From the NCBI GenBank assembly GCA_030681035.1, contig JAUXUI010000124.1, positions 17,079-81,078 on the forward strand: a stretch of 64,000 nt of DNA, written 5' to 3'. Both the position numbers and the translations under genes were made by a program. Under the pieces are notes generated by a model, which had not been told where the DNA came from, made no database searches, and saw nothing but the letters and a program-made list of their open reading frames with translations. The stretch's first letter is position 1. Every line of letters begins with the position of its first letter. The DNA comes from Lysobacteraceae bacterium (GTDB taxonomy: Bacteria; Pseudomonadota; Gammaproteobacteria; Xanthomonadales; Xanthomonadaceae). This document shows positions 10,291 through 19,164 of the stretch, piece after piece.

Positions 10291-11783
10291 GCAAGTCGAA
10301 ACAGCGCGCACCCGCCGTTCCGCTTGAACCCCTCTCCCGCCGGGGTGAGGAGCCCGGTCCGCATGCACCCCTCTCCCCCCGGGAGAGGGGTAGGGGTGAG
10401 GGTACGGCCGAAGCGAGGCACCTCACCAGGCCCGAACCCTCATCCGGCCCTTCGGGCCACCTTCTCCCGGTGGGAGAAGGGAATCTCAACGCGCGTCATT
10501 CCTGCGGAAGCGGGACTCCAGTGTCTTCGCCATCAATACGGCCCGGCGCCGACAATGGATGGAACACATGCCATCTGGGCGATCCAGCAATCGCTCAACT
10601 CCTAATGGGCCAATCTCCGCCATCAAGCACGTACAACAACGAGAAGATTGGCCTTCCGTTCTTCCAAGGCAAAGCGGATTTCGGATACATCAGCCCCAAG
10701 CCACGCGTGTGGTGCTCAGCACCTTCGCGCAGCGGGAAACAGGGCGACATCCTGATGTCGGTTCGTGCCCCAGTGGGCGATGTCAACCTTGCAAGCGAAA
10801 AGTGCGCGCTCGGCCGTGGAGTGGCTGCCATTCGGCCCTCTGAAGGAACGAATGGAATGTTTTTGTTCTACTCACTTCAGTTCAATAAGCCACGGCTAGT
10901 TGCCGCCAGCAGTGGTGCGATTTTCGAAAGTATCAACAAAAACACGTTACATGAACTCGAGCTTCAGCTTCCCCCCAAACCCGAACAACAAAAAATCGCC
11001 GCCGTGCTGTGGAAGGTGCAGCGCGCCATCGCCACCCAGTATCGCCTGATCGCCGCCACCCGCGACCTCAAACAATCGGCCATGCAGCACCTCTTCACCC
11101 ACGGCCTGCTCGGCGAACCGCTGAAGGACACGGGGATCGGGCCGATGCCGGAAAGCTGGAAGGTTGCTGCCTTGGGCGACTTCGGTCGCATCGGCAACGG
11201 CTCGACACCGAAAAAGACGACACCGGAATACTGGCGCAATCCAACCACGCCCTGGCTGACCAGCGCGAAAGTGCATGACGGCATCATCCGTTCGGCCGAT
11301 CAATTTGTCAGCGATACCGCCGTCAAGAAATGCCACTTACCCATCGTGCCTGCCGGCAGTCTGTTGATCGCCATCACTGGGCAAGGGAAAACCCTCGGCA
11401 ACTCCGCGCTTGTCGAGTTCGATACCACGATCAATCAGCATCTCGCCTATGTGCGCTTTGATCGCAAGGGCGTAATTCCAGGCTACGTCTATCAGTACAT
11501 GCGCAGCCGATACGAAGAACTTCAAGGCATCGGGCGCGCTGGTGGAAGCACCAAGGCTGCTCTGACATGTGCATTCTTGCGTGGCTATCCGGTGCCGCTT
11601 CCCCCACCAGGCGAACAACGCGACATCGCCGCCGCCCTCGCCACCCTCGACCGCAAGCTCGCCCACCACCAACGCAAGCGCGCCGCCCTCAACGACCTGT
11701 TCCAGACCACCCTGCACCAGCTGATGACCGCGCAGATCCGCGTGGCCGATCTGGACATCGACACCTCGGCGGTGGTGGAGTGA
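10287..11783 (+). CDS. hsdS: Type I restriction-modification specificity subunit with repeat-encoded N-terminus
   Basis: A 498-residue protein that selects the DNA target for HsdM and HsdR. The ATG at 10287 overlaps the hsdM stop. Residues 11-90 look like no protein family and are encoded by intergenic-type palindromes (10329-10521). Recognisable HsdS begins near residue 91 with [20 protein letters not shown] and [12 protein letters not shown] (first target-recognition domain, to about 225). The first conserved coiled-coil spacer follows ([20 protein letters not shown]), then the second recognition domain (from about 288, [20 protein letters not shown]) and the second spacer ([20 protein letters not shown]). 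The last residues run into the next gene by a GTGA overlap. The odd N-terminus could be removed by internal initiation, but no ribosome-binding site near residue 90 is obvious. Confidence 0.92.
   Translation: MSKSKQRAPAVPLEPLSRRGEEPGPHAPLSPRERGRGEGTAEARHLTRPEPSSGPSGHLLPVGEGNLNARHSCGSGTPVSSPSIRPGADNGWNTCHLGDPAIAQLLMGQSPPSSTYNNEKIGLPFFQGKADFGYISPKPRVWCSAPSRSGKQGDILMSVRAPVGDVNLASEKCALGRGVAAIRPSEGTNGMFLFYSLQFNKPRLVAASSGAIFESINKNTLHELELQLPPKPEQQKIAAVLWKVQRAIATQYRLIAATRDLKQSAMQHLFTHGLLGEPLKDTGIGPMPESWKVAALGDFGRIGNGSTPKKTTPEYWRNPTTPWLTSAKVHDGIIRSADQFVSDTAVKKCHLPIVPAGSLLIAITGQGKTLGNSALVEFDTTINQHLAYVRFDRKGVIPGYVYQYMRSRYEELQGIGRAGGSTKAALTCAFLRGYPVPLPPPGEQRDIAAALATLDRKLAHHQRKRAALNDLFQTTLHQLMTAQIRVADLDIDTSAVVE
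10329..10521 (+). repeat. Cluster of intergenic-type palindromic repeats inside hsdS
   Basis: Three hairpins stand out: CCCCTCTCCC (10368-10377) with GGGAGAGGGG (10381-10390); GGCCC/GGGCC at 10446-10458; and CCTTCTCCC/GGGAGAAGG at 10460-10480. They are followed by an imperfect copy of the common CGTCATTCC-type proteobacterial repeat at 10494-10521. Such elements normally sit between genes; here they lie in frame within the first 80 codons of hsdS. Confidence 0.8.
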
Positions 11784-12559
11784 ATACGCCGGTCGCCGAT
11801 GCTGCGGTGGCAACCGGTTCGCGTTTCATCGCGTTTTTCGACGAGTGCGGCGATCACTCGCTCAGCAAGATCGACGCGGACTTTCCGCTGTTCGTGTTGT
11901 CCACCGTCATCGTCGAGCGCGCGGCGTACATCGAATGCATCGTACCCGCCATCACCGCGTTCAAGCTGAAATATTGGCCCCACGAAGGCATCAATCTGCA
12001 CAGTCGCGAGATCCGCAAGGCGCTCGGGCCGTTCGCCTTTTTGCAGGTGCCCGATGTGCGCGCAGCGTTCTACGGCGATATCGCCACGCTGATGCGCGAC
12101 CTGCCCTATACGCTGTTCATCACCGCGATCCGCAAGCGGCCTTACCTTGCCCGCTATGGCGGACAGGCGCGCAATCCCTACGACGTAGCCTTGAACTATT
12201 CGTTCGAGCGCATCCTGCACTTTCTGGAGCAATCGGGGGAAACCTGCCTGCCGGTGATTGCCGAAGCGCGCGGTGCCCAGGAAGACGCTTCGCTGGAAGC
12301 GGCGTTCTATCGTCTGATGACCCAGGGCACCTGGTACAACACCGCCGCGCGCTTTCGACGCCTGCAATGCCCGATCAGCTTTCGCCGCAAGCAAGACAAC
12401 ATTGCCGGCATCCAGGTAGCCGACCTGTGCGCGCATCCATCGGCACGGTATGTGCTCAACCCGGCGCAGGCAAACCAGGCGTACGACTGCGTCAAGCCGC
12501 ACCTGTACCGGTGCGGCAACGTTACCGGCTGGAAGGTATTCCCAAATGAAAACGGGTGA
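11780..12559 (+). CDS. DUF3800 protein, first copy in the RM island
   Basis: A 259-residue protein from GTG at 11780, which overlaps the hsdS TGA (GTGA) and so implies translational coupling; an in-frame start further upstream would lie inside hsdS. The family hallmark FFDECGD is at residues 19-25 and IQVADLCAHPSARYVL near the C-terminus supplies the second conserved acidic patch. DUF3800 has a predicted RNase H-like fold and is often found beside restriction systems and mobile DNA; its biochemical role is not established. The stop codon lies inside the left arm of a strong hairpin at 12552-12584. Confidence 0.85.
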   Translation: MNTPVADAAVATGSRFIAFFDECGDHSLSKIDADFPLFVLSTVIVERAAYIECIVPAITAFKLKYWPHEGINLHSREIRKALGPFAFLQVPDVRAAFYGDIATLMRDLPYTLFITAIRKRPYLARYGGQARNPYDVALNYSFERILHFLEQSGETCLPVIAEARGAQEDASLEAAFYRLMTQGTWYNTAARFRRLQCPISFRRKQDNIAGIQVADLCAHPSARYVLNPAQANQAYDCVKPHLYRCGNVTGWKVFPNENG

Positions 12560-12584
12560 CTCCAGTTTCCCAGAGATCACCCGT
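12552..12584 (+). ncRNA. Hairpin RNA candidate overlapping the end of the first DUF3800 gene
   Basis: ACGGGTGACTC (12552-12562) pairs with GAG-A-TCACCCGT (12573-12584), giving an 11-bp stem with one bulged A and a 10-nt loop. The TGA stop of the DUF3800 gene is within the 5' arm. No T-run follows, so it does not look like a terminator. It shares an ACTCC...TTTC...GAGA core with the larger structure at 13582-13636 behind the second DUF3800 gene. Function unknown; structured RNAs associated with DUF3800 genes have been reported in comparative genomics. Confidence 0.5.
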
Positions 12585-12661
12585 CGACCGAGAGTTCCCA
12601 GTCCGAGCACAAGTATCCCGCAAAATCGGCGGCCCGACAACCGGCATGCAGGAGTCGAGCG

Positions 12662-12895
12662 ATGAAGAATGAACTGATCACCCACCTGCACAGGAACTTC
12701 GAGAGCTGCGCCCACGAACACGATGGGATGGGGTACTGGAACGCCCGCGACCTGGGCTACACCGACTGGCGCAATCTCCTGAAGATCGTCGACAAGGCCA
12801 TGGAGGCCTGTGCCAACGCCGGCCAGCGGCCCGCCGATCATTTCGTTGACGTCAACAAAATGATCGCTGACAAGTCGCGGAGGACTCGACGCTGA
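12662..12895 (+). pseudogene. Truncated DinD-like (damage-inducible protein D) N-terminal fragment
   Basis: A 77-residue reading frame with AGGAG 7 nt upstream. It matches the N-terminal BRO-like part of DinD-type proteins: FESCAHEHDGMGYWNARDLG, YTDWRNLLKIVDKAMEAC and HFVDVNKMIA. Full-length relatives are roughly 270-290 residues, so about 70 percent is missing; homology stops after KMIA and the frame ends in SRRTRR. DinD homologues are common passengers of hsd loci. It ends by TGATG overlap with the next DUF3800 gene, whose ribosome-binding site (GGAGG at 12879-12883) is inside the fragment, so it may still be translated as a leader that couples the two genes. Confidence 0.65.
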
Positions 12896-13557
12896 TGCCG
12901 CGCTGCTTGTACATATTTCTGGACGAAGCCGGAGATTTCGCGTTCTCTGAAAAGGGGACGCGCTACTTCATCGTCGGCAGCATCACCGCTGAACGCCCGT
13001 TTCCCGTCTATCCCAAACTGACGGAACTGAAGTACGACCTGGCGGAACAAGGCACCGATCTGGATTACTTCCACGCCTCCGAGAACGCCCAGGCTGTCCG
13101 GGATCAAGTGTTCGCCATCATCCAGCAACACCTGGACGGTATCCGCATCGACACGACCGTCGTCGAAAAGCGCAAGACTGGACCAGCGCTACAGGTGCCG
13201 GAGAAGTTCTACCCGCGGATGCTTGGCTATCACCTGGCGTTCATCCTGCGTCAATACCAACTGGCGGATTTCACCAGTGTGATCGTCTACACCGATCAGA
13301 TTCCCATCCAGCGTAACCGCGAAGCGGTCAAGAAGGCCGTGAAGCAAACCCTGGCGAACGCGTTGCCTCACGGCCTCACTTTCCAAGTGTTGCACCACGA
13401 TTCGAAGTCGAACTTCCAGTTGCAGGTCGCGGACTACTGCACGTGGGCCGTCTATCGCAAGTGGGCGCGCAATGACGAGCGATCCTATCGACTGATTGCG
13501 CCGGCAATCCGCAGTGAATTCGATATCTTCCGAACCGGGACGTGGCTGTACTACTGA
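12895..13557 (+). CDS. DUF3800 protein, second copy in the RM island
   Basis: A 220-residue protein with the DUF3800 hallmarks FLDEAGDFAFS (residues 8-18), YFHASENAQAVRDQVF (about 58-73) and NFQLQVADYCTWAVYRKW near residue 180. It is a distant paralogue of the 259-residue DUF3800 protein upstream and belongs to a different subfamily (FHASE and QVADYCTWA). It starts one base before the end of the DinD remnant (TGATG). A cloverleaf-like RNA candidate begins 24 nt after its stop. The predicted RNase H-like fold suggests nucleic-acid processing, but this is inference from the family. Confidence 0.87.
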   Translation: MPRCLYIFLDEAGDFAFSEKGTRYFIVGSITAERPFPVYPKLTELKYDLAEQGTDLDYFHASENAQAVRDQVFAIIQQHLDGIRIDTTVVEKRKTGPALQVPEKFYPRMLGYHLAFILRQYQLADFTSVIVYTDQIPIQRNREAVKKAVKQTLANALPHGLTFQVLHHDSKSNFQLQVADYCTWAVYRKWARNDERSYRLIAPAIRSEFDIFRTGTWLYY

Positions 13558-13581
13558 CATGCGGGGAATGCAAAAAAATGA

Positions 13582-13636
13582 CCACCCCGGCTACTCCTTT
13601 CGGAGAGAACCCAATGGGTTCTTGTCACCGGGGTGG
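13582..13636 (+). ncRNA. Three-way-junction RNA candidate downstream of the second DUF3800 gene
   Basis: A closing stem of 9 perfect base pairs (CCACCCCGG 13582-13590 with CCGGGGTGG 13628-13636) encloses two perfect hairpins: CTCC-TTTC-GGAG at 13594-13605 and AGAACCC-AAT-GGGTTCT at 13606-13622. All three helices are uninterrupted, which is unlikely by chance. A short T-rich stretch (13641-13647) follows but is not adjacent enough for a classical terminator. Position and shape fit the DUF3800-associated structured RNA motifs described computationally; strand is assigned from the flanking gene. Confidence 0.6.
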
Positions 13637-13758
13637 AACCTTTTCCTTGAATTCTTGAGTCAGGCTGGGCGAACCATATCGAGCTGCAAGCAGCACCCGA
13701 CTGAGCTAGATGGTGACAGCTTGGCCTGCTGATTTCAATAGTTTAGACAAAGTGTGCC

Positions 13759-13790
13759 GACCAAGTGGTCAGTAGAGCCGACAATCGGCT
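13759..13790 (+). promoter_or_regulatory. Two small inverted repeats in the hsdR leader
   Basis: GACCA-AG-TGGTC (13759-13770) and AGCCGA-CAA-TCGGCT (13776-13790) lie 38-69 bp before the hsdR ATG. They could be operator half-sites or leader hairpins controlling restriction-subunit expression; no promoter boxes are clear enough to decide. Confidence 0.35.
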
Positions 13791-13827
13791 GGACAGACGC
13801 ACAACCAATTGATGTGCAAGGCAAGAT

Positions 13828-16776
13828 ATGACAGAGCCCAAGCCCCAGAAACCACATGCACCGAGGCTGGCCATCGAAGCCACCACCGTGCAATTCCCGC
13901 TGGTCGAGCACGCCGCTGCGGCCGGCTGGCAGCGGGTAAGCGAAGCCGAGGCTCTGCGCAAGCGCCGCGGCGAGGGTGGCCTGTTTTTCTACGACGAGCT
14001 GGAAGCGGCGCTGCTGCGCCTCAACCCCGGTGTGGTGACCCCGGCCGATGTGCCCGGCATTGTGCAGCGGCTGGAGAGCCTGCCCAACACCATCGCCGGC
14101 AACCGCGAGGTGCTGGAGTGGCTGCGCGGCAAGCAGACGATCTACGTCGACAGCGAGAAACGCCATCGCAACGTGCGCCTGCTGGATTTCGAGAATAAGG
14201 CAGGCTGCAATACCTTTCAAGTGAGCTGGGAGTGGGCGTATCGCAATGGCACGCGCAAGGGCAACCGCGCCGACGTGGTGTTCCTGATCAATGGCGTGCC
14301 GGTAGCAATTGTCGAGAACAAGAACCCCAAATCGAAAGACGCGATGAGCAAGGCACTCGTCCAGTTGCGTCGCTACGAGCTGGAAACGCCGGAGCTGCTC
14401 ACCGCGCCGCAGGTATTCAACATCACCCACCTGATCGAGTACTTCTACGGTGTCACCTGGAATACCCAGCGCAAGTTCGTCTTCAACTGGAAAGAGGAGA
14501 AACCTGGGACTTACGAAGATCGGGTCAAGCACTTCTTCGACCACGCCCGCTTTCTGCGCATGCTGCGCGACTGGATACTGTTTTTCGAACAGGACGACGA
14601 ACTGCGAAAGACCATCCTGCGCCAGCACCAGACCCGCGCGGCAATCAAGGTGGCCGAACGCTGTGCCGACCCAGCGAAAAGCAGCGGGCTGGTCTGGCAT
14701 ACCCAGGGCTCGGGCAAGACCTTCACCATGGTCACGGCGGCGCGGTTGATGCTGGAGAGCCCACAGCGCTTTGCCGGCGCCACCGTGCTACTGGTGGTGG
14801 ATCGCAACGAGCTGGAAGGCCAGCTTTCGGGCTGGGTAGACGCCCTGCTGGGCGACTTCCAGGGCAGCGGCATCGCAGTGGAGATCGCCAACAGCAAGCG
14901 CGGGCTGAAGTCGCTGCTGAAGCAGGAATTCAGCGGCCTGATCGTCACCATGATTCACAAGTTCGACAAGCTGGATGCAAACCTGTCCATCCGCAGCAAC
15001 GTGTATGTGCTGATAGACGAGGCGCACCGCTCCACCGGCGGCGACCTGGGCAACTACCTGATGGGCGCGTTGCCCAATGCGACGCTGATCGGTTTCACCG
15101 GCACGCCGGTGGACAAGACCGCTTACGGCAAGGGCACGTTCAAGACCTTCGGCCACGAGGACGAGTCCGGCTATCTCGACAAGTACTCGATCGCCGAATC
15201 GATCGCCGACGGTACCACGGTGCGGCTGCGCCATACGCTCGCGCCGGCGCTGGTATTGCTCCCGGTCGAAAAGCTGGAGAAGGAGTTTTATGCGCTGGCC
15301 GAGAGCGAAGGCATCAGCGATGTCGAGGATCTGAACCGCATCCTCGATCGCGCAGTAAACCTGCGCGCATTTCTGAAATCGGACGAACGCATTGATGCCG
15401 TCGCTCAATTCGTCGCCCAGCACTTCCGCGAAAACGTGGAGCCGCTGGGCTACAAGGCGTTTCTGGTGGGCGTGGATCGCGAGGCTTGCGCACTGTACAA
15501 GCAGGCGCTGGACAAGTACCTGCCCAAGGATTATTCGGTGCCCGTGTACACGCAGAGCGCGGCGGACGTGATCGACTATCCATTGGTAGCCAAACACCAG
15601 ATCGACACCACAACCGAAAAGCGTGTGCGCAAGCTGTTCCGCAAGCCCGACCAGCAGCCAAAGATACTCATCGTCACCGACAAGCTGCTGACCGGCTATG
15701 ACGCGCCAATCCTGTATGCGATGTACTTGGACAAGCCGATGCGCGACCATGTGTTGCTGCAGGCGATCTCGCGAGTCAACCGGCCCTACGAAGATGCGGA
15801 AGGCCGGCAGAAGCCGGGCGGCCTGATTGTCGATTTCATCGGCATGCTGCGCGACCTTAACAAGGCGCTGGCGTTCGACTCACAGGACGTATCCGGCGTG
15901 ATCGAGGATCTGGATCTGCTGTTGCTGGAGTTTCGGCGGCTGCTGGCGGAAGCGCAAGCGCATTACCTCGCACCGCTTGCGGGTGGCAAGGACAAGCAGC
16001 TCGAAACCCTGCTTTACGACGTATTCCTCGCACCGGAAGCGCGCCAGGAATTCATCGACAGCTACCGCCAGATCGAAAGCCTGTACGAGATACTGTCGCC
16101 ATCGCCGGAATTGCGCGAACACATCGACACGTTTCGCCAACTCGCTGATCTGTACCTGATGCTGCGCAACGCCTATGCCAGCCCCACTCGCTTCTACGAA
16201 GATGTGGCGCGTAAGACCGAGCAGATGGTGCGCGAGATGGCCGGCACCTATGCCCCCGTCGCCACCGGCAAGGTGGTGGAGTTCGACCTGAAGACCCTGC
16301 AAGCGCTGCGTACGAAAGGTGATGACAACGCCACCGTGATCAACCTCGTGCGCGCGATTGAGACCGAAGCCGAGGAACGCGCCGAGCAAGAGCCGGTGCT
16401 GATCGATATTGCCCAACGCGCCGCGGCCATCCTCGACGCGTTGGAGCAGCGCACGATCCACACGCAACAGGCGATCGAACAGCTGTCATTGCTGGTGGGC
16501 GAGCGCGAACAGGCCGATGCCGAACGCACAAAACTTGGCCTTGAGCCGGCAACGTTCGCGGTCTATTGGCACCTTCAGGGTGATGGCGTCAAGGATGCCT
16601 TGCCGGTGGCACACGAGATTGTGGCCGCAGCGGCCAAGTATCCCAATCACGCCGACAACGACGACGAGCGGCGACAGCTCAAGTCGGAAATCTATCGCAG
16701 CCTGGTGACCCGTGACACCGATGGCGTGCAGATGGTGCGCCTCGGCGATGCGATCCTGCGCCTGTTGCGCCGCTGA
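13828..16776 (+). CDS. hsdR: Type I restriction endonuclease subunit
   Basis: A 982-residue protein of typical HsdR length, the motor and nuclease of the type I complex, which translocates DNA and cuts at a distance from unmethylated sites. The PD-(D/E)xK nuclease is at about 115-185 with D149 and E163-N-K165 in [20 protein letters not shown]. The SF2 translocase follows, with Walker A TQGSGKT (292-298), DEAH (397-400), GFTGTP near residue 428 and a second RecA-like domain with ISRVNRPY near residue 650. The C-terminal helical region would contact HsdM. It is separated from hsdM-hsdS by the DUF3800/DinD insert and has its own leader, so it may be transcribed independently. Confidence 0.96.
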   Translation: MTEPKPQKPHAPRLAIEATTVQFPLVEHAAAAGWQRVSEAEALRKRRGEGGLFFYDELEAALLRLNPGVVTPADVPGIVQRLESLPNTIAGNREVLEWLRGKQTIYVDSEKRHRNVRLLDFENKAGCNTFQVSWEWAYRNGTRKGNRADVVFLINGVPVAIVENKNPKSKDAMSKALVQLRRYELETPELLTAPQVFNITHLIEYFYGVTWNTQRKFVFNWKEEKPGTYEDRVKHFFDHARFLRMLRDWILFFEQDDELRKTILRQHQTRAAIKVAERCADPAKSSGLVWHTQGSGKTFTMVTAARLMLESPQRFAGATVLLVVDRNELEGQLSGWVDALLGDFQGSGIAVEIANSKRGLKSLLKQEFSGLIVTMIHKFDKLDANLSIRSNVYVLIDEAHRSTGGDLGNYLMGALPNATLIGFTGTPVDKTAYGKGTFKTFGHEDESGYLDKYSIAESIADGTTVRLRHTLAPALVLLPVEKLEKEFYALAESEGISDVEDLNRILDRAVNLRAFLKSDERIDAVAQFVAQHFRENVEPLGYKAFLVGVDREACALYKQALDKYLPKDYSVPVYTQSAADVIDYPLVAKHQIDTTTEKRVRKLFRKPDQQPKILIVTDKLLTGYDAPILYAMYLDKPMRDHVLLQAISRVNRPYEDAEGRQKPGGLIVDFIGMLRDLNKALAFDSQDVSGVIEDLDLLLLEFRRLLAEAQAHYLAPLAGGKDKQLETLLYDVFLAPEARQEFIDSYRQIESLYEILSPSPELREHIDTFRQLADLYLMLRNAYASPTRFYEDVARKTEQMVREMAGTYAPVATGKVVEFDLKTLQALRTKGDDNATVINLVRAIETEAEERAEQEPVLIDIAQRAAAILDALEQRTIHTQQAIEQLSLLVGEREQADAERTKLGLEPATFAVYWHLQGDGVKDALPVAHEIVAAAAKYPNHADNDDERRQLKSEIYRSLVTRDTDGVQMVRLGDAILRLLRR

Positions 16777-16786
16777 GGTGCCAGCG

Positions 16787-17068
16787 ATGCCAGCCGACAC
16801 CTTGCGCCAGCGCATTGCGCATTGGGCCATCGCCCTGAAAGTCAGGCCCACCCAAGTGCGCATCCAGCGCATGACCCGCAAATGGGCGTCCTGTTCTTCG
16901 GCAGGTCGCGTCACCTTCAGCGATGAGCTGCAACGGCAATCGGCTTCATTTCAGGACTACGTGATTGTCCACGAGTTGTTGCACCTGCGCATCCGCAATC
17001 ACGGCAAGCTGTTTGCCGCCACGCTGAGAGCGCATCTTCCCGGCAATCCGTGGATCGAGCGGGCGTAG
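16787..17068 (+). CDS. YgjP-like (DUF45) zinc metallopeptidase
   Basis: A 93-residue protein starting at 16787 with GAGGTG 7 nt upstream, 10 bp after hsdR; a longer frame opens inside hsdR but lacks support. It contains [13 protein letters not shown], then the zinc motif HELLH followed by NHGKLF, the arrangement of the YgjP/DUF45 gluzincins. Usual family members are about 150-240 residues, so this is a short form holding mainly the catalytic core. YgjP-like peptidases commonly follow hsdR; a role in turning over the restriction complex is an attractive but untested inference. Confidence 0.8.
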   Translation: MPADTLRQRIAHWAIALKVRPTQVRIQRMTRKWASCSSAGRVTFSDELQRQSASFQDYVIVHELLHLRIRNHGKLFAATLRAHLPGNPWIERA

Positions 17069-17374
17069 CGATTCAAACGGGTGGCATCTACCTGAAGAAA
17101 CCCGGCTTCGGCACAGCACACGCTGTCATCGGCTGCGGTGAGACAAGCAGCACCAGGCCAGTCAGGAGCAGGTGGGCTTCGTTCAAAATCGGGGATGTCG
17201 ATAACGAAGACGGCACTGACACGATTGAACATGGCTTTATCAGCTACGCGCCAGCTGAGTCTGTTGACGGCTTGTGCCGGCGGGTTGATGATGCTGACAT
17301 TTTTCGTCTCGTCGCGGGCTCGATGCAGACGCGACTTCGCCGGTATCCAACGCAATCAAGACAGGGTTCGCATC
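17069..17374. other. Intergenic stretch without a recognisable gene
   Basis: About 306 bp marks the right edge of the restriction island. A frame open from 17138 runs into the downstream cold-shock protein, but its product up to 17374 looks non-coding. A weak promoter (TTGACG 17264-17269, 17-bp spacer, GATGAT 17287-17292) may serve the downstream gene. Confidence 0.4.
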
Positions 17375-17956
17375 ATGCGATATCAGGGAAAGATCGTCGA
17401 CTGGAATGACGCGCGTGGTTTCGGCTTTGTGGTACCCAATGGCGGTGGCGAAAAAGTCTTTGTTCACATCAGTTCGTTGCAGCAAGCGCCGCAGCGCCCG
17501 CGCGCCAATGATGCAGTGATCTATGAAGTGAAGAGCGATGCGCAAGGTCGCGTACAGGCAACCAACGTCAAGTTGCTGGTGACAGCGCCCTCGGGTCGTG
17601 CCGCCGACGTGCGTGTCACCTGGTCGCGCGGGCACGCTCGACGTGCATCTCACCGTAGTTCCGGGTTGGGTGCGCTTTGGCGGGGTGCCTTGTTCGTGAC
17701 CTTGGTTGCCACTGCGATAACGCTGTGGCGCAACGCTGATCTGACATCAACCTTCGTGAATAAGGCAGCCTCAAAGCCAGCCGCATCGCTCATTCTGTCG
17801 CCCTCACAATCGCAATACAGTTGTCAGGGCAAGACACGGTGCCCGCAGATGAGTTCGTGCGCGGAAGCGACGTTCTATCTGCGGCATTGCCCCGGCACGC
17901 AAATGGACGGCGATGGAGATGGTATCCCGTGCGAAGACCAACTGTGCGGCCATTGA
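17375..17956 (+). CDS. Cold-shock domain membrane protein with C-terminal Excalibur domain
   Basis: A 193-residue protein from the ATG at 17375, chosen because the cold-shock fold starts there (MRYQGKIVDWNDARGFGFV); upstream in-frame ATGs exist. Residues 1-65 are a cold-shock domain with the RNP1-like GFGFV and RNP2-like VFVHISS motifs. A basic linker and one transmembrane helix follow (about 98-115, LWRGALFVTLVATAITLW). The C-terminus is an Excalibur calcium-binding module (about 148-193) with paired cysteines and the DxDxDG loop DGDGDGIPCED. The topology suggests cytoplasmic nucleic-acid binding and periplasmic calcium binding. Function is not established. Confidence 0.85.
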   Translation: MRYQGKIVDWNDARGFGFVVPNGGGEKVFVHISSLQQAPQRPRANDAVIYEVKSDAQGRVQATNVKLLVTAPSGRAADVRVTWSRGHARRASHRSSGLGALWRGALFVTLVATAITLWRNADLTSTFVNKAASKPAASLILSPSQSQYSCQGKTRCPQMSSCAEATFYLRHCPGTQMDGDGDGIPCEDQLCGH

Positions 17957-18064
17957 CGCGACTTGGTGGTGGCCTGGCTTCGAGTCTTTACGCCGCAAAT
18001 GGCCGTTTTAACTATTCATAGGGAATATCCTTGAAGCTCGTTCGATCCACGCAGGAGAAGTCTC

Positions 18065-18433
18065 ATGATCGGTTACGTCACTCTTGGTACCAACGACCTG
18101 CCGCGTGCGGCCAGATTTTACGATGCACTACTGGCTGAACTGGGCGGCAAGCGATTCATGGAAGACGAGCGTTTCATCGCCTGGAGCGCAGGTGAGCATG
18201 CTGCCGGCATAGGTCTTACCAAACCGTTTGACGGCAAGCCTGCGACGGTGGGCAACGGCGTGATGGTGGCGTTGGCAGTGGACAGCCGGGACAAGGTGGA
18301 TCGCGTCCATAAACGTGCGCTGGAACTTGGCGGTACCGACGAGGGCCCAGCTGGCCCTCGCGGTGAAGGTTTCTATGCCGGTTATTTCCGCGACCCGGAT
18401 GGCAACAAGCTCAATGTGTTCTGCATGGGCTGA
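18065..18433 (+). CDS. VOC-superfamily (glyoxalase/bleomycin-resistance-like) protein, copy 1
   Basis: A 122-residue single-domain vicinal-oxygen-chelate protein beginning MIGYVTLGTNDLPRAARFYD, preceded by AGGAG. The fold pairs two beta-alpha-beta-beta-beta units around a metal centre; the conserved C-terminal GYFRDPDGNKLNVF is typical. The enzymatic reaction is unknown. It is closely related, about three-quarters identical by eye and of identical length, to the copy at 19864; the two flank the divergently oriented sigma-factor pair. Confidence 0.85.
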   Translation: MIGYVTLGTNDLPRAARFYDALLAELGGKRFMEDERFIAWSAGEHAAGIGLTKPFDGKPATVGNGVMVALAVDSRDKVDRVHKRALELGGTDEGPAGPRGEGFYAGYFRDPDGNKLNVFCMG

Positions 18434-18468
18434 GCGGGTGCTGCTGCCCGCAGCGGGCTGCTCACCGT

Positions 18469-19128
18469 TCAGTCGCGTTCGAATTGGGCGATTTCATCGA
18501 GCACAGCTTGCGCCTTGCGCAGGCTGGCGCCAGTCAGGCTGTCGTCGAGCCACTTGGCCAACTGCGGGCGGTTCGGATGGCGTGACCAGCGGTGGAAAGC
18601 CCAAGTTGCGAGCAGGCCGAGGACACCGACGCCGAGATTGACCCACACTACAGCGGGTGCATTGCGATAGAAATCGGCGCCAAACAATGCCATGAACACC
18701 AACATCGCGCACGGCACCCACAGCAGCCACCACGGCAGCCCGACGCACATGCCGCCGATCACGTATTGCCGACGCACGCTGGCGAGCTGCTTTTGCAAGC
18801 CCAACACCGGTGTCGAATAGTCGATTCGATTTATCCGGCCCAACATCACGCCGCCAAAGATGATCACCGCGATGCCGTACAAATGCATCACCAGACCTGC
18901 CACCAGCAAGTGAGTCTGGTGCAAGTGCTGACTCCACACTGATACCGCCAGCAATACCAGCAGCACCCCGAACAACATTTGCAGAACATGCCCCCACACC
19001 AGCGGACGGAGGTGGCGGCGCAGTGCGTCCAGCTTGCGTTCGCGAAAGACATGCAGTTGCAGCGTGTGCTGTTGGCCGAGGCGGTGATCGAGGGATTGCC
19101 AGGCGTGTTTGAGGTCGTCGAGTTCCAT
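18469..19128 (-). CDS. Four-helix membrane protein partnered with ECF sigma factor
   Basis: A 219-residue protein from the ATG at 19128 (GGAA upstream; an ATG at 19140 would add four residues). The cytoplasmic N-terminus MELDDLKHAWQSLD and a basic linker are followed by four hydrophobic segments (about 43-62, 70-92, 122-145, 158-176) and a charged cytoplasmic tail. It lies directly downstream of the sigma-factor gene, in the same operon, which is where an anti-sigma factor or sensor is expected. No ZAS zinc motif or known anti-sigma fold is visible, so a regulatory role is inferred from context only. Confidence 0.6.
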   Translation of the reverse strand: MELDDLKHAWQSLDHRLGQQHTLQLHVFRERKLDALRRHLRPLVWGHVLQMLFGVLLVLLAVSVWSQHLHQTHLLVAGLVMHLYGIAVIIFGGVMLGRINRIDYSTPVLGLQKQLASVRRQYVIGGMCVGLPWWLLWVPCAMLVFMALFGADFYRNAPAVVWVNLGVGVLGLLATWAFHRWSRHPNRPQLAKWLDDSLTGASLRKAQAVLDEIAQFERD

Positions 19129-19164
19129 GATCGATTCCATGTTGAGTATGTCCTGTGGATGGGC

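Noticed and set aside
11567..11779. Upstream start for the first DUF3800 gene
   Set aside because: The extension lies inside hsdS in another frame; the GTG overlapping the hsdS stop gives the normal family N-terminus.
17138..17374. N-terminal extension of the cold-shock/Excalibur protein
   Set aside because: Upstream codons do not resemble a conserved domain; the cold-shock fold starts exactly at the ATG at 17375.
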